Assembly: GCA_933228895.1 (NCBI GenBank)
Contig: OW121849.1
Span: 124,128,849 to 124,192,848, forward strand
Length of the DNA stretch: 64,000 nucleotides
DNA from: Platycnemis pennipes
Taxonomy: Eukaryota; Arthropoda; Insecta; Odonata; Platycnemididae
Direction: 5' to 3'
Made by a program: the position numbers and the translations under genes. Of the stretch, positions 47,100 through 59,439 are shown one piece after another. Positions within the stretch are counted from its first letter, which is position 1, and each line of letters starts with the position of its first letter. The notes beneath the pieces were generated by a model, which was not told where the DNA came from, did no database searches, and was given only the letters and a program-made list of their open reading frames with translations.

Positions 47100-48840
47100 G
47101 AATGAGAATTTTAAATTTGAAATTTCCTCCGCACGGCATTCAAAAAGGAATTGACATTCAAAGGAACAATTTCTATGGTGAACGGAAATGAATGCTTCAG
47201 GAGCTTTTTCGTTTCATTCCATGCCTAAATTTTGGTGCGATTCTTCCCGTAGTTTGCCTAAACAAATTCTTCCACGTCGGAACATTTAATGGGTAATCTT
47301 CAGAGTATCAACTCCCTTCATTTTGCCAGTGCCATTGTCTCATTCTAGACTCTAGGCTTTAAAACAGTTTATTGGTCTCCTTTCCGATCATTTTCATGCC
47401 AAACCTCTTGGCATTCTTCAATCCTTCTGCCTTTCAGAAGAACCTTTAGTCTTAACTACACCTATACTTGCTCTGTGAAGTTACTGTCGTGCGAGACTCG
47501 TCAACTTTCTCAGCGGCGCGGCGTGCACATTTAATCATTTTAAGTGTCTGAATGTTATTCCTAAGAAGGATAATAAGATAATTTCCTAAGATAGTTTTCA
47601 CAAAAACAGAGTTGCTTATTCACTCAATTAATAAAAATCGCACACGGTATTTTATCATAGTTTACGCTAGCCAGCGTGAGGCTTAGAGGTGGTCATCCTG
47701 GAAAATATTCTAAAATAATCAAAAAATATTGCGATATGCTGCTTGGAAAGGTTTTAAAATGACGGCACACAATCTGATTCATCAACTGAATGCATACATT
47801 CTTATTGTTACAAATGGAAAATAGTTCTAAGAACCTCGTATGCTTTCAGCACAAATTGATGAATCAATTCATAATGAAAATCGATATTAAATTAACAGCA
47901 TTACATATTCTTCGCCAAGGCAATGGGATAATTATATCTTTAATTGGTTTGGAATAAATCCCTAATAAACACCTCATTATTGCTAGCAATAATCACTTTT
48001 GGACAATATTGAAATTGTGAATAATCTATCCTAAATCCATTAATGCAGTACTAATCGACTAGAAGGCTCTGGGCTTTTGAAATCATTTGAGACATAGAAA
48101 ATATGTAGAAGTTGAATACATATTATAATGAATTTCGAAAACATTGGAATAAAAAACATTAATATGCGTTAACCTCAAAGGATCGACATTGCTCACAGAG
48201 TAAATGTACGATCTCATTTGAAAAGCCATGATTGAAAGTCTGGAATCATTAAAAAATGTTATACATAAAATTTATTGAGAAAGAAGTACGATATAACATT
48301 TCATCCGCAATATAATAATAAAGCCCGGCAAAGGGTCGGGAAGTATTAACCAGTAATTGTAACGCACTTGTTTATCTCGGGGTATCTAAGTGTTTTGACC
48401 CCCGTAACAATTTCCATCAATGTATTCTTTTGCTGTTTACTGCTGAATAAAAGTTAATAATGCTGCTATTCTAATAATGTTCTTTGCCTCGTCTTTCGTG
48501 CTAAAAACACTTTTTAGTCTTTTGCCTCACAATACTGTCTTTGTTTTTTCCTTCACAACACTATTTTATCCGTTAGTTTTAAGTTCTGACTGTTCTTTAC
48601 GTCATCCGTAGGAGAAGCAGAGTTTTAGCTAAAGTAAAACACATCTAAAAAACATTAATTAAACGTTATATATTTTTCTGCCGTGCATTATTTTTGTTTG
48701 AGAATACAGTAGAACAGAGTAGTAAAACATAATATGCAAAATTATCGTCCAGTAAGGCCATAACATTTATTGCTCAGTAGCACTACCTACCATACATTGT
48801 TAGCCATGATAGTTGTATATATAATCCTTTTTTTACTACT
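47100..48840. other. Intergenic AT-rich DNA, nothing recognised
   Basis: No open frame, repeat pair or RNA gene was supported. Confidence 0.5.
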
Positions 48841-48845
48841 GTATA

Positions 48846-49316
48846 GTGTCGCTCTGTGTTCTGTTCATTGCGTATGTGCTTAGGAAGTGTCACATTGTTT
48901 TCGTCATCTACTCACTTCTAGAGGCTATCTTCCTGCTAATCTCTGGTAGGTCCCTGGGCATGCCATTCGAATATATCCTCAATCTAGTTCTGTCTTCGTT
49001 GTTAATAGTACATTCCATGATTCCGTGCTCACTCTCACCTGTGCCTCTCCCGTTGGTGCTCATATAGTTTTCAGTTTTCCCTATCCTCTTCCAATGAGCT
49101 GTAAAATTTCCATGTCTCGAGAGTATTTCATTCATCTGTGTCCACGATAGTTTTAAGTTTCAGACGGTTTGGTATATCTGGGAAAAGGTTTTTGGTTTTC
49201 CTACCCTTACTGATTGTCGTCCACTCCACCTGCACCAGATTGATTATTATTCTCTTCAGGTTGGCCTTTATTTTCCCGCTTAACTCATTGTTTATTAGTG
49301 TCCCAAAAAAGTACAC
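48846..49316 (-). mobile_element. C-terminal fragment of an R1/LOA-like non-LTR retrotransposon
   Basis: On the minus strand two abutting frames read WTTISKGRKTKNLFPDIPNR, then NEILSRHGNFTAHWKRIGKT, GTGESEHGIMEC and NEDRTRLR. This follows the order W..S.KGR.T..FFP, TGHG.F..HL.RFG, E..EH.L..C, R..L that I associate with the C-terminus of R1-, LOA- and Jockey-type retrotransposons. The zinc-binding Cys pair is partly lost (YMSTNG). No endonuclease or RT core is attached. Confidence 0.75.
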
Positions 49317-49559
49317 CTGCTCGTGTATTAAAATGAATACTTTCGATCAGACTCCTAAATATACCAGCATCTAATAGCCTTTGCTACAAGAGGGATAATC
49401 GATACTAATAATAGCCATTGGAAATCCACTTATTCATGTTACAGTTAAAAAAAAAATATTATAGCAAATTTTAATTAATTTTCTACCGGTGAATGTAGGT
49501 CTACATATACATTTAATTCTTAAATCCACCAATTACACCTCATCCATACCTGTTAACTT

Positions 49560-49790
49560 CTCCTAATTTCTCCAATCAACCTATCCCACCGACTACATCG
49601 TCTGTCCCCCTTTCGGCCCACTTTACTTTCTCCATCCTTCTTCATATTCACATCTCAAAAGCCCTATATCTGTTTCCTTAAAGCCTACATTTCCACCATA
49701 CAGAAGTGCCGCGCTCGATACGAAGATTTTCACTGCTCTTTTCTTTTCTTCCCTGCTCTATTGCCACATCGATATATCTCCTACCTCTGT
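49560..49790 (-). mobile_element. Degenerate RTE-like reverse transcriptase fragment
   Basis: The minus strand gives KRAVKIFVSSAALLYGGN, LLRCEYEEGWRK and, after a frameshift, MEKVKWAERGTDDVVGGIG. This corresponds to the LLYGIESW, FEMWCYRRM and KFIDRVTNEGVLRRVG blocks of the copy at 17765. Several stops interrupt it. Confidence 0.5.
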
Positions 49791-50049
49791 ATGCAAAAAA
49801 GCAAATTATGAGGAAAAGTCGTGGACGATACGAAATTCAAATGCAAACAATCCATATCTCTCCCGCGTGCCGTTATTAGAAGGCCAATTTCAGTTTAGCG
49901 TCGCTTTAAGCCGATAAATTTCGCCCCGCGTTGCCTCGTAGTGAAAATAATACTGCACCCAGGGAGCGGCAGAGAGGCAGATGGACCATTAAAAAATAAA
50001 AATCCTTGCATAGGAGGGATAAACCCTGAAAAGTTTCGCTCCTGAATTT

Positions 50050-50360
50050 TCAGAGCGAAAATGAAATAAATCACTGTGGAGGTATGTGCTGTGCTGTTTT
50101 AAGCGGCACGTTTCTCCCAGGCGGAGCAGAACCGAGCGCGAGTCGAGTCCCTACGGACCCACCGCCCATTCCGGACCGACGAACGAATCTGTTCCAGTGA
50201 TTTTGCTGTGGATCGTGACCTCTTTCCACTCAGCCCCGGAATCCTCCCCTCACGTGCTTTTCATTTGTCATGAACGAGAAGAATTTGAGTGGATTGCTTT
50301 CCAGAAGAGCAATGTGACCACCGAGGGTTCTATCCCAACAGCTTTGCGGTGAGGACATCA
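50050..50360 (+). other. GC-richer segment with an unrecognised open frame
   Basis: An 88-codon frame (50086-50352) starts at ATG and is Arg-, Ser- and Pro-rich. No family was recognised. The minus strand is also largely open, so coding status is doubtful. Confidence 0.2.
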
Positions 50361-50545
50361 TAAAGGTTTATTAACCCAGCTCAGGATCCCCAAATTCCTC
50401 AATTTCGTCCCTTTCTGTGTGTCATTAAATAGATATTTTCCATTAGCGTGGAATGTGTACCAACTTCCAATGTCTATCTTCCAAATAATGTAGCATTATT
50501 TTGCTCATTGCTCACCATCTCGTCACCCATTAACATGGGATGTTG

Positions 50546-50634
50546 TAATATAAATGAACAAACCAGATTTTTCCACAAATTTATGAAATGTGAGGTCTAA
50601 ATTTGTGGAAAAATCAAATTGTTTATTTATATTA
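50546..50634. repeat. Foldback palindrome, about 37-bp arms
   Basis: Arms 50546-50583 and 50598-50634 are inverted copies with about three differences around a 14-base loop. Both share TTTTTCCACAAATTTA, reminiscent of the TTTTCCACAA in the hairpin at 6270-6379. It is probably another small foldback element. Confidence 0.75.
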
Positions 50635-50730
50635 TAATGAATCGTTTCCACCATGGCCGATAACACCAACTAACATGGGATGGTTTTCTCTAAGAAAGGT
50701 CTTAAAAATAAAAACAGCAATTCTTCACCG

Positions 50731-50758
50731 TTTCGGTATTTAATTATTCCATCATCAG
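50731..50758 (-). repeat. CTGATGA...GAAA block like that of the 54.8-kb foldback
   Basis: The minus strand reads CTGATGATGG, AATAATTAAATACC and GAAACGG. The order CTGATGA, short GG/CC stem with an AATTAA loop, GAAAC is the same as in both arms of 54733-55038. Such blocks are frequent in animal Penelope-like repeats as I recall. The assignment is tentative. Confidence 0.35.
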
Positions 50759-50799
50759 GGCCATAAATATATGTACACTGAACGTCAAGCCAGCAATAC

Positions 50800-53700
50800 A
50801 CTTCATAACAACCCAATATATCAAAAATTTTAAATGGTATATCAAAGCAAAGTTTGTGTGTGACAAAAAACTGCTTTTGCAAAAGATGTGAACACATGGG
50901 CCAGAGTGCAATTCACAATTTCGATGCAGTAACATAAAACTTAACCTTCTAGTTTTTTAATCAAATTCCTTTTATCCTGGAATTGGTGTGAACTGGGGTA
51001 ATATCAGAGGAACATTTAAAATTTTATTTGGCACTGTTAGCAGTGCACCTCGCAAAAACACCAAGATATGATAAAAATTAATAAATTAAGGTTTATGAGT
51101 GCAGTATAGTTTTAAATAGCTAATAATAAAGAGACACGTTTCCCGATGCGATATTGTATACATTTATTTATCGGAATTAATGCTCTTTATTTCCAGATGC
51201 TACACAATACCTCTTCATGTACGATATAATTAAAATTAGTCATCGTAAATATTGGGCTGGAATAACTATTTAAATCGCTGAAAATTTAACACATGTCTTA
51301 ACACATCTACATTTTCTCATCAACATCTTTAGTGAACAAGATAGTAACAGCTCTTTCTTTTTAAGAACCCACTCTATCCAGTAAGTTCATCACATTTTCC
51401 GGAGCAAGTAAGTAAGAGAGTACTGAAGAGCTACCTCATTTCCTGTGCTTAAAAAGCACTTTACTCGCAGTTATTTATTCATACGTTTTATCCATCTAAA
51501 AGGTCAGACTTTGATAGATTTCATAGAGTAAAAATTCATATTTCCCCCTTAATGAAAGTTATTATGATGAATTTAAATCTCTGCTAAAATTATTTCAGTT
51601 TTTAAATTGTTTCCGATTTAAAAAAAATCGATTTCACTAACAGTTTTTGATAAATTTATGGGTGAGAAATTTGAATGCCACGGAGCATGAAATAGAAGGG
51701 AGATAGTAATTTGGATTTTTCTCCCTCCCCAGAGGCACTAATTGCCTTTCCCGATCCTCTCCGTTTGAAACACGTCAGAATCATTACGCCTCTTTCTCAA
51801 CACCACCACCTCTCCCTCCCTCCCCACTCCCTAATACCCCTGATCGCAATTCTCGAAACCGACAGGCACCTCTCGGCTAGGAAAAAAATGCATTAGCACC
51901 AATTTGCATATTAGATGAAGTATTTAGGCGCAGGGTACTCTGATGCTTCCCGATAAATGTTTTACTTGCGCGAAACATTCCAGCTCCTGCCTAACACATA
52001 TTTTTTCTTTGTATCTTGAGCACTTTATTGGGAAGGAAGGTTTTGGTGCCAAGGTCTGGTGTGGTAGCGCAATCACAAAAAAATTCATAAGGAAGGTACT
52101 GAAAATTCCTAATTGTAACATAAATGCAGAGTAATTTCGTAAAATCGATTAATTTAATCAGTGCGCATTAAAAATGAAAATTTCCTCAGGCATTCCAAAT
52201 AGAATTTTTTTGGACTGTTGTCATGCGTTTTAATTAGCATTGGTTTAACCCGTTCTTCATACTTTGCCAGACACGGATGTAGATACTAGATTATCAAGCA
52301 ATATGAAAAAGGGAATATCTTCGGACTTTATTCATTCGAATAGTATACTAATTGTTATTCCAGTTATTGGAAAATATAATAGTCACGAAAAAAATACGAA
52401 CTATCATCAATTTGCACATGAAATGTAATCCAACGTTAGCTTTCACTGTCATAACACTGAAAAATGTTGAAAAATAACTTCATTACTTGATGAAATACTA
52501 AACTCCATGTGAAATTTCAACCTGTAATTAAATATAACCTATAATTAAATTTAAGAACCTATAAATAAATATCTCATCCATGTGATTTTCATCTCATTAG
52601 CTCATCTTCTTAAGGGTAGTAAAGAATACCGAGCCGTTTCAGGGGCACAGAGAGTTTAGTCTAATGACCTTAATGTAGATTGACATGCATAAACGATACA
52701 AATTTATTTATCAAATGATTTAATCGAAATTATAATCTGCCATTCATCTTTGCTCTGTCAGCAGCCTCGGCCGTTTCTTGAGTTTCAACAACATACAACA
52801 ATTGCACGTTCTCTAGTTTTGCATTCATTGACTCTATTACCCATTTAGAATTTATTAACTATTAACCTGTATAATATTTTGTTTTAGCTCTCCGTATCTT
52901 TGCTCATTTGAGGAGAAAATGCCTTTGCACAAAGTGTAGGTGGCTTGGAAATAGTCACAAATATTTCTATAAATACCGTTCCCAATAATACTCATTTTCG
53001 GGGAAGATAGCAATATAATAAGAGAGTTTGGATGATTATATTGCACCGCAAATTTAATATTAAGATACTATTTCATTATGTAGAGTATTCATTCTGAAGA
53101 GCAAATCAAAAGATAATTAAATGATCAAATAAATAAGTAATCTTCGTGCTGGATTGAAGTAAATACGTTTTAGGTTTTCCGACATTTAAAGCATCCTTTT
53201 CCGGCTCGCTAACGCTCAATTTCAATCTGGTAATGCCTACTGTCTGCATTATTCTGAGTTGAAAATTCAATCTTTCCTAGCTGATGCCCAGACACTCCAG
53301 ACGCTTTCGAGGCAAGTTTTGAAAATACCCATACAATTTCTATATTTTCACATTGATTCTTCAATATGCTCATCCTTCTATTCATTTTATGTGTGAAATA
53401 ACCTTAATCGCAAATCCCTACAACTTCGAAATAGTCTGTGATTCACAGCGAAGGTGTGTGACAGAGGGTGAATGATCACGGTATCTGCAGCTAATCGGTA
53501 TGTGCTTTATAAAAAAAATGTTAGATTTGACTTCACGAGACTCGCGCAAGTAAATGATTAGCATCCATATAGTCTTTTAATAATAATTGATAAGGCAGGA
53601 ATATATGTGTAAATGTATATTTAAATAAATATTTTACTGCACACCGCACACCACTTTTTCTCCCAGTCAGAAGAAAATATTGATAGAAGAGTGATTTGCA

Positions 53701-54200
53701 TAGCAAATGGATGGAACATGCATACAATTGCTCAAATTATTTAATCAAACCGTGATCATGTTAGCATGTTAGTTAGCGTATGGATTTAAGTCAGCAATTG
53801 ATTTGAATAAGCAGTGGATTGACTGAAAATACAGAATTTCAGCACAGAATATTGTTCTTCATTCTACTTTTTCCTGAAATTAATTGGTTAAAATTATATT
53901 ATTAATCAAATATCCAAGAAGATATCCAATCCAAGATAATCCAAATTGCAAGGATTTAGTTCTAATAAGTGAAAAAATAATAAAATCGTATTTATTTGAG
54001 ATACTCCTCTTGTGATAATTAGCTCTATTTCCATTGAAATAATGTAGCAATGCTTGCCCTAAAATAATTAACATTCATCTTATTTACATAATTATTTGAG
54101 ATTTCATGCAAGCTTTAGTGTTATTTTTTTAAATTTCATGGTCTTTATGATGTTATTTTTCTAGCTATGCACCTAAGAGAGCGTTGCAGTGCAGAGAACT
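50800..54200. other. AT-rich intergenic DNA, nothing recognised
   Basis: Contains a pyrimidine-rich tract near 51715-51860. The many 60-65 codon frames have no family motif. Confidence 0.5.
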
Positions 54201-54224
54201 GCGGGAGGTCCCCGGTTTTTACCC

Positions 54225-54425
54225 TTGAAAGGTATAATTAAAGCTAAGTAGTGTATGATCAGCTAGTGCTACGTGATTTTCTGCATGCCGAAAAAGCATT
54301 TCTTAATCTTAATGAAAAACCACAGCAGAATTTCCACAGAAACATATTTCCACCATGACTGGGAATCAAACCCATAACCCCCTGGTTTTCGGCCAGGTGC
54401 TTCAAGCTACCAAGGCGAATAACTC
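54225..54425 (-). repeat. tRNA-derived SINE (second family), minus strand
   Basis: The minus strand carries CCTTGGTAGCTTGAAGCACC (A box region) and GGGTTTGATTCCCAG (B box) at tRNA-like spacing. An unrelated body follows toward 54225. The head resembles a tRNA, but the acceptor stem does not close. Confidence 0.6.
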
Positions 54426-54732
54426 CCATAAGGTATTTTCATTTGGTTCTCATTTCTTCAATTGGAAGAAAATAGGCAAAAGATTGGATGGCTAAAAACT
54501 TATTCTAATGCTAGGTAGCATAGCTGATCTTTTTCGAATATTGGTAGCATATTAACCAACAAAAGCTTATTTTTGCTGATGATAAGCAACTACTTCACAT
54601 TAAATATATGCCTTAAAGCTAACATGATGTGTCACAAATATAATTAAAAAACTAAGGAATAGAATGATACCTTGAGATAATGTGAGATAGCTGTAATTGT
54701 AATTTCTTTGGATGGTTATTGACCACTCTTAT

Positions 54733-55038
54733 AATATATGTGTTAAATTATGGAGGTTTGGTCGTCTTTTTTTTTAGAAATTAAACTTCCTTTTCTTGCC
54801 AACGTTTCGCCTTTTAATTAAGGCTTCATCAGGGCTCAAGGATAAACTTTTTTACTGCGACAATGGTAACATAATGTTATTAAAGGAAATGTTATTATGT
54901 TACCATTGTCGCAGTAAAAAAGTTTATCCTTGAGCCCTGATGAAGCCTTAATTAAAAGGCGAAACGTTAGCAAGAAAAGGAAGTTGAATTTCTTAAACAA
55001 AAGACGACCAAACCTCCATAATTTAACCCATATATGTA
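54733..55038. mobile_element. 306-bp foldback element with CTGATGA...GAAA block in both arms
   Basis: Arms of about 144 bp (54733-54876 and 54892-55038) are inverted and nearly identical. They share GGTTTGGTCGTC, CGTTTCGCCTTTTAATTAAG, GATAAACTTTTTTACTGCG and ACAATGGTAACATAAT. Each arm, read outward from the centre, contains CTGATGA-A-GCCTT...AAGGC-GAAACG (left arm minus 54842-54805; right arm plus 54937-54964). There is no coding potential. It could be a foldback MITE or an inverted pair of Penelope-like ends. Confidence 0.82.
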
Positions 55039-55039
55039 A

Positions 55040-58000
55040 TTGTAATGCTGACGCGGGTTTCACCCATCGAAAAAGTGGGTGACTGTTGTGCTAACGTGGA
55101 GTCACAATGGAACTTCGCCCGGAATCACTGACCTCAGGTCACGCCCTCTGAAGGCAAACATGAAACGAGTTAAAGCTTCCAAGGTTCTTGTCCGGGTCGA
55201 GGTTATGAAGGAGTCGTCAGACTTCGTAGAAGGTCAACTTCCAAGAAAAGGTTCGATAGCCACATTCTTGTTCCGGCCTGGCAAGTTTGGCACATCCGAC
55301 CGAATCCTTTGTTTTAACTCAGAGTTTTAGCATCCGGGAGCAATGGCATCATAGGCACTAGAGTTAGGAATGCCACCTTCCCGTAGGTATTGCAAGCAAT
55401 CATTTCCTGAAGCACTTGCCTGCCTTCCTATAATCACAACAAGAAAATATTAAGAATTCCAGGAATCGATGAAAACAAAGTCGGGAAAATTCTTTGTTAA
55501 AGTTGAGGTATTAGAATTCAAAGATCACGTACTAGCCGTGTATCTGTGGAATATTTGCTATTGAGGTATTAGCTGTGTTACATCTAGTAGACTATTGCTT
55601 AAAATTAACAGTAACGGAAATATTATTATTTCAGTCTTTAAATATACTACCAAGTCACATACGACTAACATTATTTCGAGTACTATTAGCATCAGTATGT
55701 TTGAAGTGTTTTGTTAAAGAATTTGTAATGTAAGTAAACTTTGATAGGCAAGGTTGAAAATTAAACGTAAATAGCTAAAATTTAGTTCTTTAAAAGCATC
55801 TTCATGCGGTCGATAACGAAAATTTAATTAAAAATTTTTGGCTTAGGAACTATTGCACGAAATTCATTTGATTACATTAATAAAAGGATAGGATGAGCAC
55901 CTATTTAAATCCTTCACTCATTCAAGTATTAGCATGATAAGAAGATTAAATCATTTACCCCTAATTGGATCTAAAATTTGACTTTTTCACACTTCATCCT
56001 TTACGCGTATGCTCTTGTACAGGACTCTGAAAAGTCACCAAATTAAAAATCGTGCCTAGAAAAAGGCATAACTCTGCAGTGAAGGGAAATTTTAACAGTA
56101 GAGTGGCTTAGTATAAGAAAGAATAAGAATGCGAATAGAAATTTTTATTTCCTGAATAAAAAAAATATATAATGCATACTTCAAGTATTTCTGACTAACA
56201 AAGAGGATACTCTCCTGATATAAGCACCCATAAGACCCCAAACGACAGAAAATGTATCACCGGGTCAGCAAAAATATTCAAAGTCCATCGGTTAAGATTT
56301 CTCAAGAGCCTTTTGAGCAGAGTATGAAGAGAAGAGCTCCGCCCCTTGGAACACGAGGATCAAGAAGAAAAATGTGAACTGAGCCGAAATTACTTGAAGG
56401 AAATAGGTCACAAAAATGGGATTGGAAAGGTCGTCCCCGAAGCAGCTGACACAAAGCAATGACGTGTTGGCCTAAATAAATAAATCCCTTTAGGAGCTCA
56501 GTATACATCATTGCAAAGCTTTTGCCCAGACTCATTGATTACCGGGATCCTTATTTCCCTTAAAAAGCTCGACATAAGATGAATATTGTCAGCCCGTGAA
56601 TCTGTGCTGAGGTCTCATTACGTCGGTTAAAAAGTACATGCCTGAAAATATCTTTAAGATACTCATTAGTCGCCAACTTTTCCAATTTAAATAAGCGGGG
56701 ACACTCATTAAATGGAAGAATTTTGACCTCAGCTGTGGATTACCAAGTTTATATGAATTATTTGAGCGGTACTTATTTTTAGAAAACAAAACATCTTTTA
56801 GAATATTGTTTTCTTGGGTACTAGATGTGGCTGTATTCCACCTCTGCGATTCTACGTAACACGTAATTAAAATGATAGAAGGCCTTGTTGGATAAAAATT
56901 GTTTTAAAATAATTATCTTTTTTGAATTAAATACCTAACGTGTAACCCGAATACGCAACATGTAACGTGTCAAATAGGCAGTATGCTCTACACCTTTTTT
57001 TGTCAGCAAAAGTTGATAAAAATTTTTAGATACGTAATGTGACCAAGATTTAAAAAATATTATCTAAAATGTGTTTTACTTGGACGAGGAAAATTTGGGA
57101 CTGAAGTGTTTAGAGCTCAACAAAACTATATTCAACATCCAACATATTCCCTCTCAGGCATGCAATAATTATTACGGTTCTCAATTCCATCTTAGCGAAA
57201 TGATAGATATGGTTTTTAAACTAGATCGTTCAAGTTAGAAAAACTATACAATGAACGTACTGTATTATTTGTAATTGCTTGGTGGCCTGGGTGTGATAAC
57301 AGTAATTTATATGTAATGTGGGAGGGGAGAAAAATTGAAATCCGGAAGATATATGGGAGTTAATTAACTGTTTTATTGTTTAAACATAAATTTATGAGTT
57401 TTTGATCCATTATTATTGATTATTTGTAGCTAACATGAAATGTCCCCATATTTTGCTAAATTGCTTAAAAATTAATTTTTACTTTTCACAAAAAAGAAGT
57501 TTTATCCAATGTAAATACCAAGTGTCTTGATATAGTGAAGATATATGGAAATAAGCCTATAAAATTGTTAAATATGATTGATGAAAATACTGAAATAAAA
57601 ATGAAAGTGTAGGCATATCATACCAACTTGGTATGTTAAGCGCGGTATGCCCTCAGTAATATGTTGCGTAGCTGCCTATTCAATGGTGATTTAACATGAC
57701 TCTTAGTACTCATTTAGAATAATTGAAAATGATGTTAATGACGAAATCTTAGAATCTGCGAATAACCCCATTAATGAGGTACTAATCCTTCGTTTTGCCT
57801 TTCGGTAAAGCATATATTAATGACATTTCATGGAAAAAATGTATTTATTTGAAATGTTCCAAATGGTCAGCTTTTATATGCCAAGAGAAGTTGGCCACAC
57901 AAATTACAGGGCAGAAGGGTTGATGATAAACATTACTCTTTACGGAGGGTACATGTAGAAAGGCAACAAAATTTACTCTACGATTTTATTTAATCAGCCA

Positions 58001-58790
58001 ATTTAATGCTAAGCACGCGATAGGAATTTCCACTGAAGATAAAAAATACCAGAAAACTGCGGATAGGGTCATCTGGAAGCTAAAGATGTAAGCAAGTATT
58101 GTTGATCCCAAGAGTAAATATTCAAAATAAATAATGAATGCATTTTTGCAAGTTCATTAGTGAAGGAATGAACCTGTTTTTCTGCACGTAAGTTTGATTA
58201 TTTTGCATTAAAAGTGGAATTACAGTTTGTACATCTGTCAAATTTAGCTCTGTGTCCAGGGTATGAATTATTGCTCCAGCAGTGGGACAGAGAACTTTAT
58301 ATCTACCCAAGTGTTGGTCATATGTAGGAATCCACTTTCATTTTTGAGCTTGCTCTCGATCACAACGAGATCGGACCGAATATTGATTTTGATAATCGTA
58401 TTCTATTTTAGCTTATGTTTCGAGTTGCAGTTGCTACAGAGACAATACCATGTTTTTTGTCACAACGTTTGAGTGAAATCACGGCGCCATTATAGTAATC
58501 CTCCTAACAATTATCAACGTCAAAAGAGGTCTTTTGTCTCTTTGGTACTCACTTAAAACTGCATTTGCTCTCAGGGTCACGAATTTGCATATTCAGGAAA
58601 GCAGTTCGTCAAAACAGGTAAGTAGCATCACACATCTTCACGCTTGAAAGTTAGGATTTTTATGACGAATTTTCACTAAACATAGTTAGAAAAAAGAAGG
58701 AATTCGTAGGTCTCAGGCGTCTGGTGTGACTATTAGTTTATGAAAATATGGGTTCTCACAATTGCCATAGTCCTTAAAGTGGCAACATAG
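55040..58790. other. AT-rich intergenic DNA, nothing recognised
   Basis: A GC-richer stretch at 55079-55330 has an 83-codon open frame (plus) without recognisable motifs. Nothing else is supported. Confidence 0.45.
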
Positions 58791-58796
58791 ACAAAA

Positions 58797-58880
58797 TTTT
58801 GCAGATTATTACTATATAATATTTTGAAGATTTTTATTATATTTTTGCAGATTATTACTATATAATATATTTGAAGAATT
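58797..58880. repeat. Tandem duplication, 46-bp period
   Basis: TTTTGCAGATTATTACTATA occurs at about 58797 and again 46 bases later. The following ATAATAT..TTGAAGA is repeated too, giving about 1.8 copies. Confidence 0.75.
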
Positions 58881-59188
58881 TGACAAATATTATTATCATT
58901 ATGGCGTAATGTAAAGAAACACAAGGGTCAACTTATTATCCCAGTTTATTCCGGGTATGTGAGCATTAGGTTATTAAAAATAGCCTCAAGAAATAAAGAA
59001 GTGGACTATGTGGATGAGCAACTCACGTAGCTCGTCAGTGGATCATTCAAAATTATTTCATAGAGGGGTTGGAAAGATACCTGGGAGAAATCTACTGATG
59101 GTTTATGCATGGAGTAGATAGTGTATGTGATAGGGAGTGGGAATAAATTGGTGGGCCAAGTGAATGATGCGAGGGATATAATAAAACT

Positions 59189-59436
59189 GGGAGCGTGGTG
59201 GCCTAGTGTGTAGAGCGCTTGGCTACTGATCGAAGGTTCCTGGGTTCAAATCCGGGAGAAGCCTTTGGACGCCACCGAACGAAAAATTGCTCGGAGGATT
59301 TGCGAGGTGGCCCAGGGAAAGGAACTGGCCACCCTATCCTGAATGTGTGAAATTCACACGCCTGTGGCTTAGTCTGGGGTGAGCTCTACCCTCACCTATT
59401 AAAACCAACCTTCGGGTTGAATCGCTGAGTGAGTGT
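59189..59436 (+). repeat. tRNA-derived SINE (third family)
   Basis: Opens GGGAGCGTGGTGGCCTAGTG with TGTAGAGCGC (A box) and GGGTTCAAATCCGGG (B box) at tRNA spacing. It continues into a non-tRNA body (GGTGGCCCAGGG, CACACGCCTGTGGC, CTCTACCCTCACC). A tRNA pseudogene alone would not explain the body. Target duplications were not resolved. Confidence 0.7.
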
Positions 59437-59439
59437 AAG

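Noticed and set aside
54805..54964. Calling the CTGATGA...GAAA blocks true hammerhead ribozymes
   Set aside because: An unpaired base precedes stem II and no proper stem III or cleavage triplet was identified. Kept only as a hammerhead-like observation.
59189..59262. Functional tRNA gene
   Set aside because: A and B boxes are good, but the acceptor stem does not pair and a SINE body follows.
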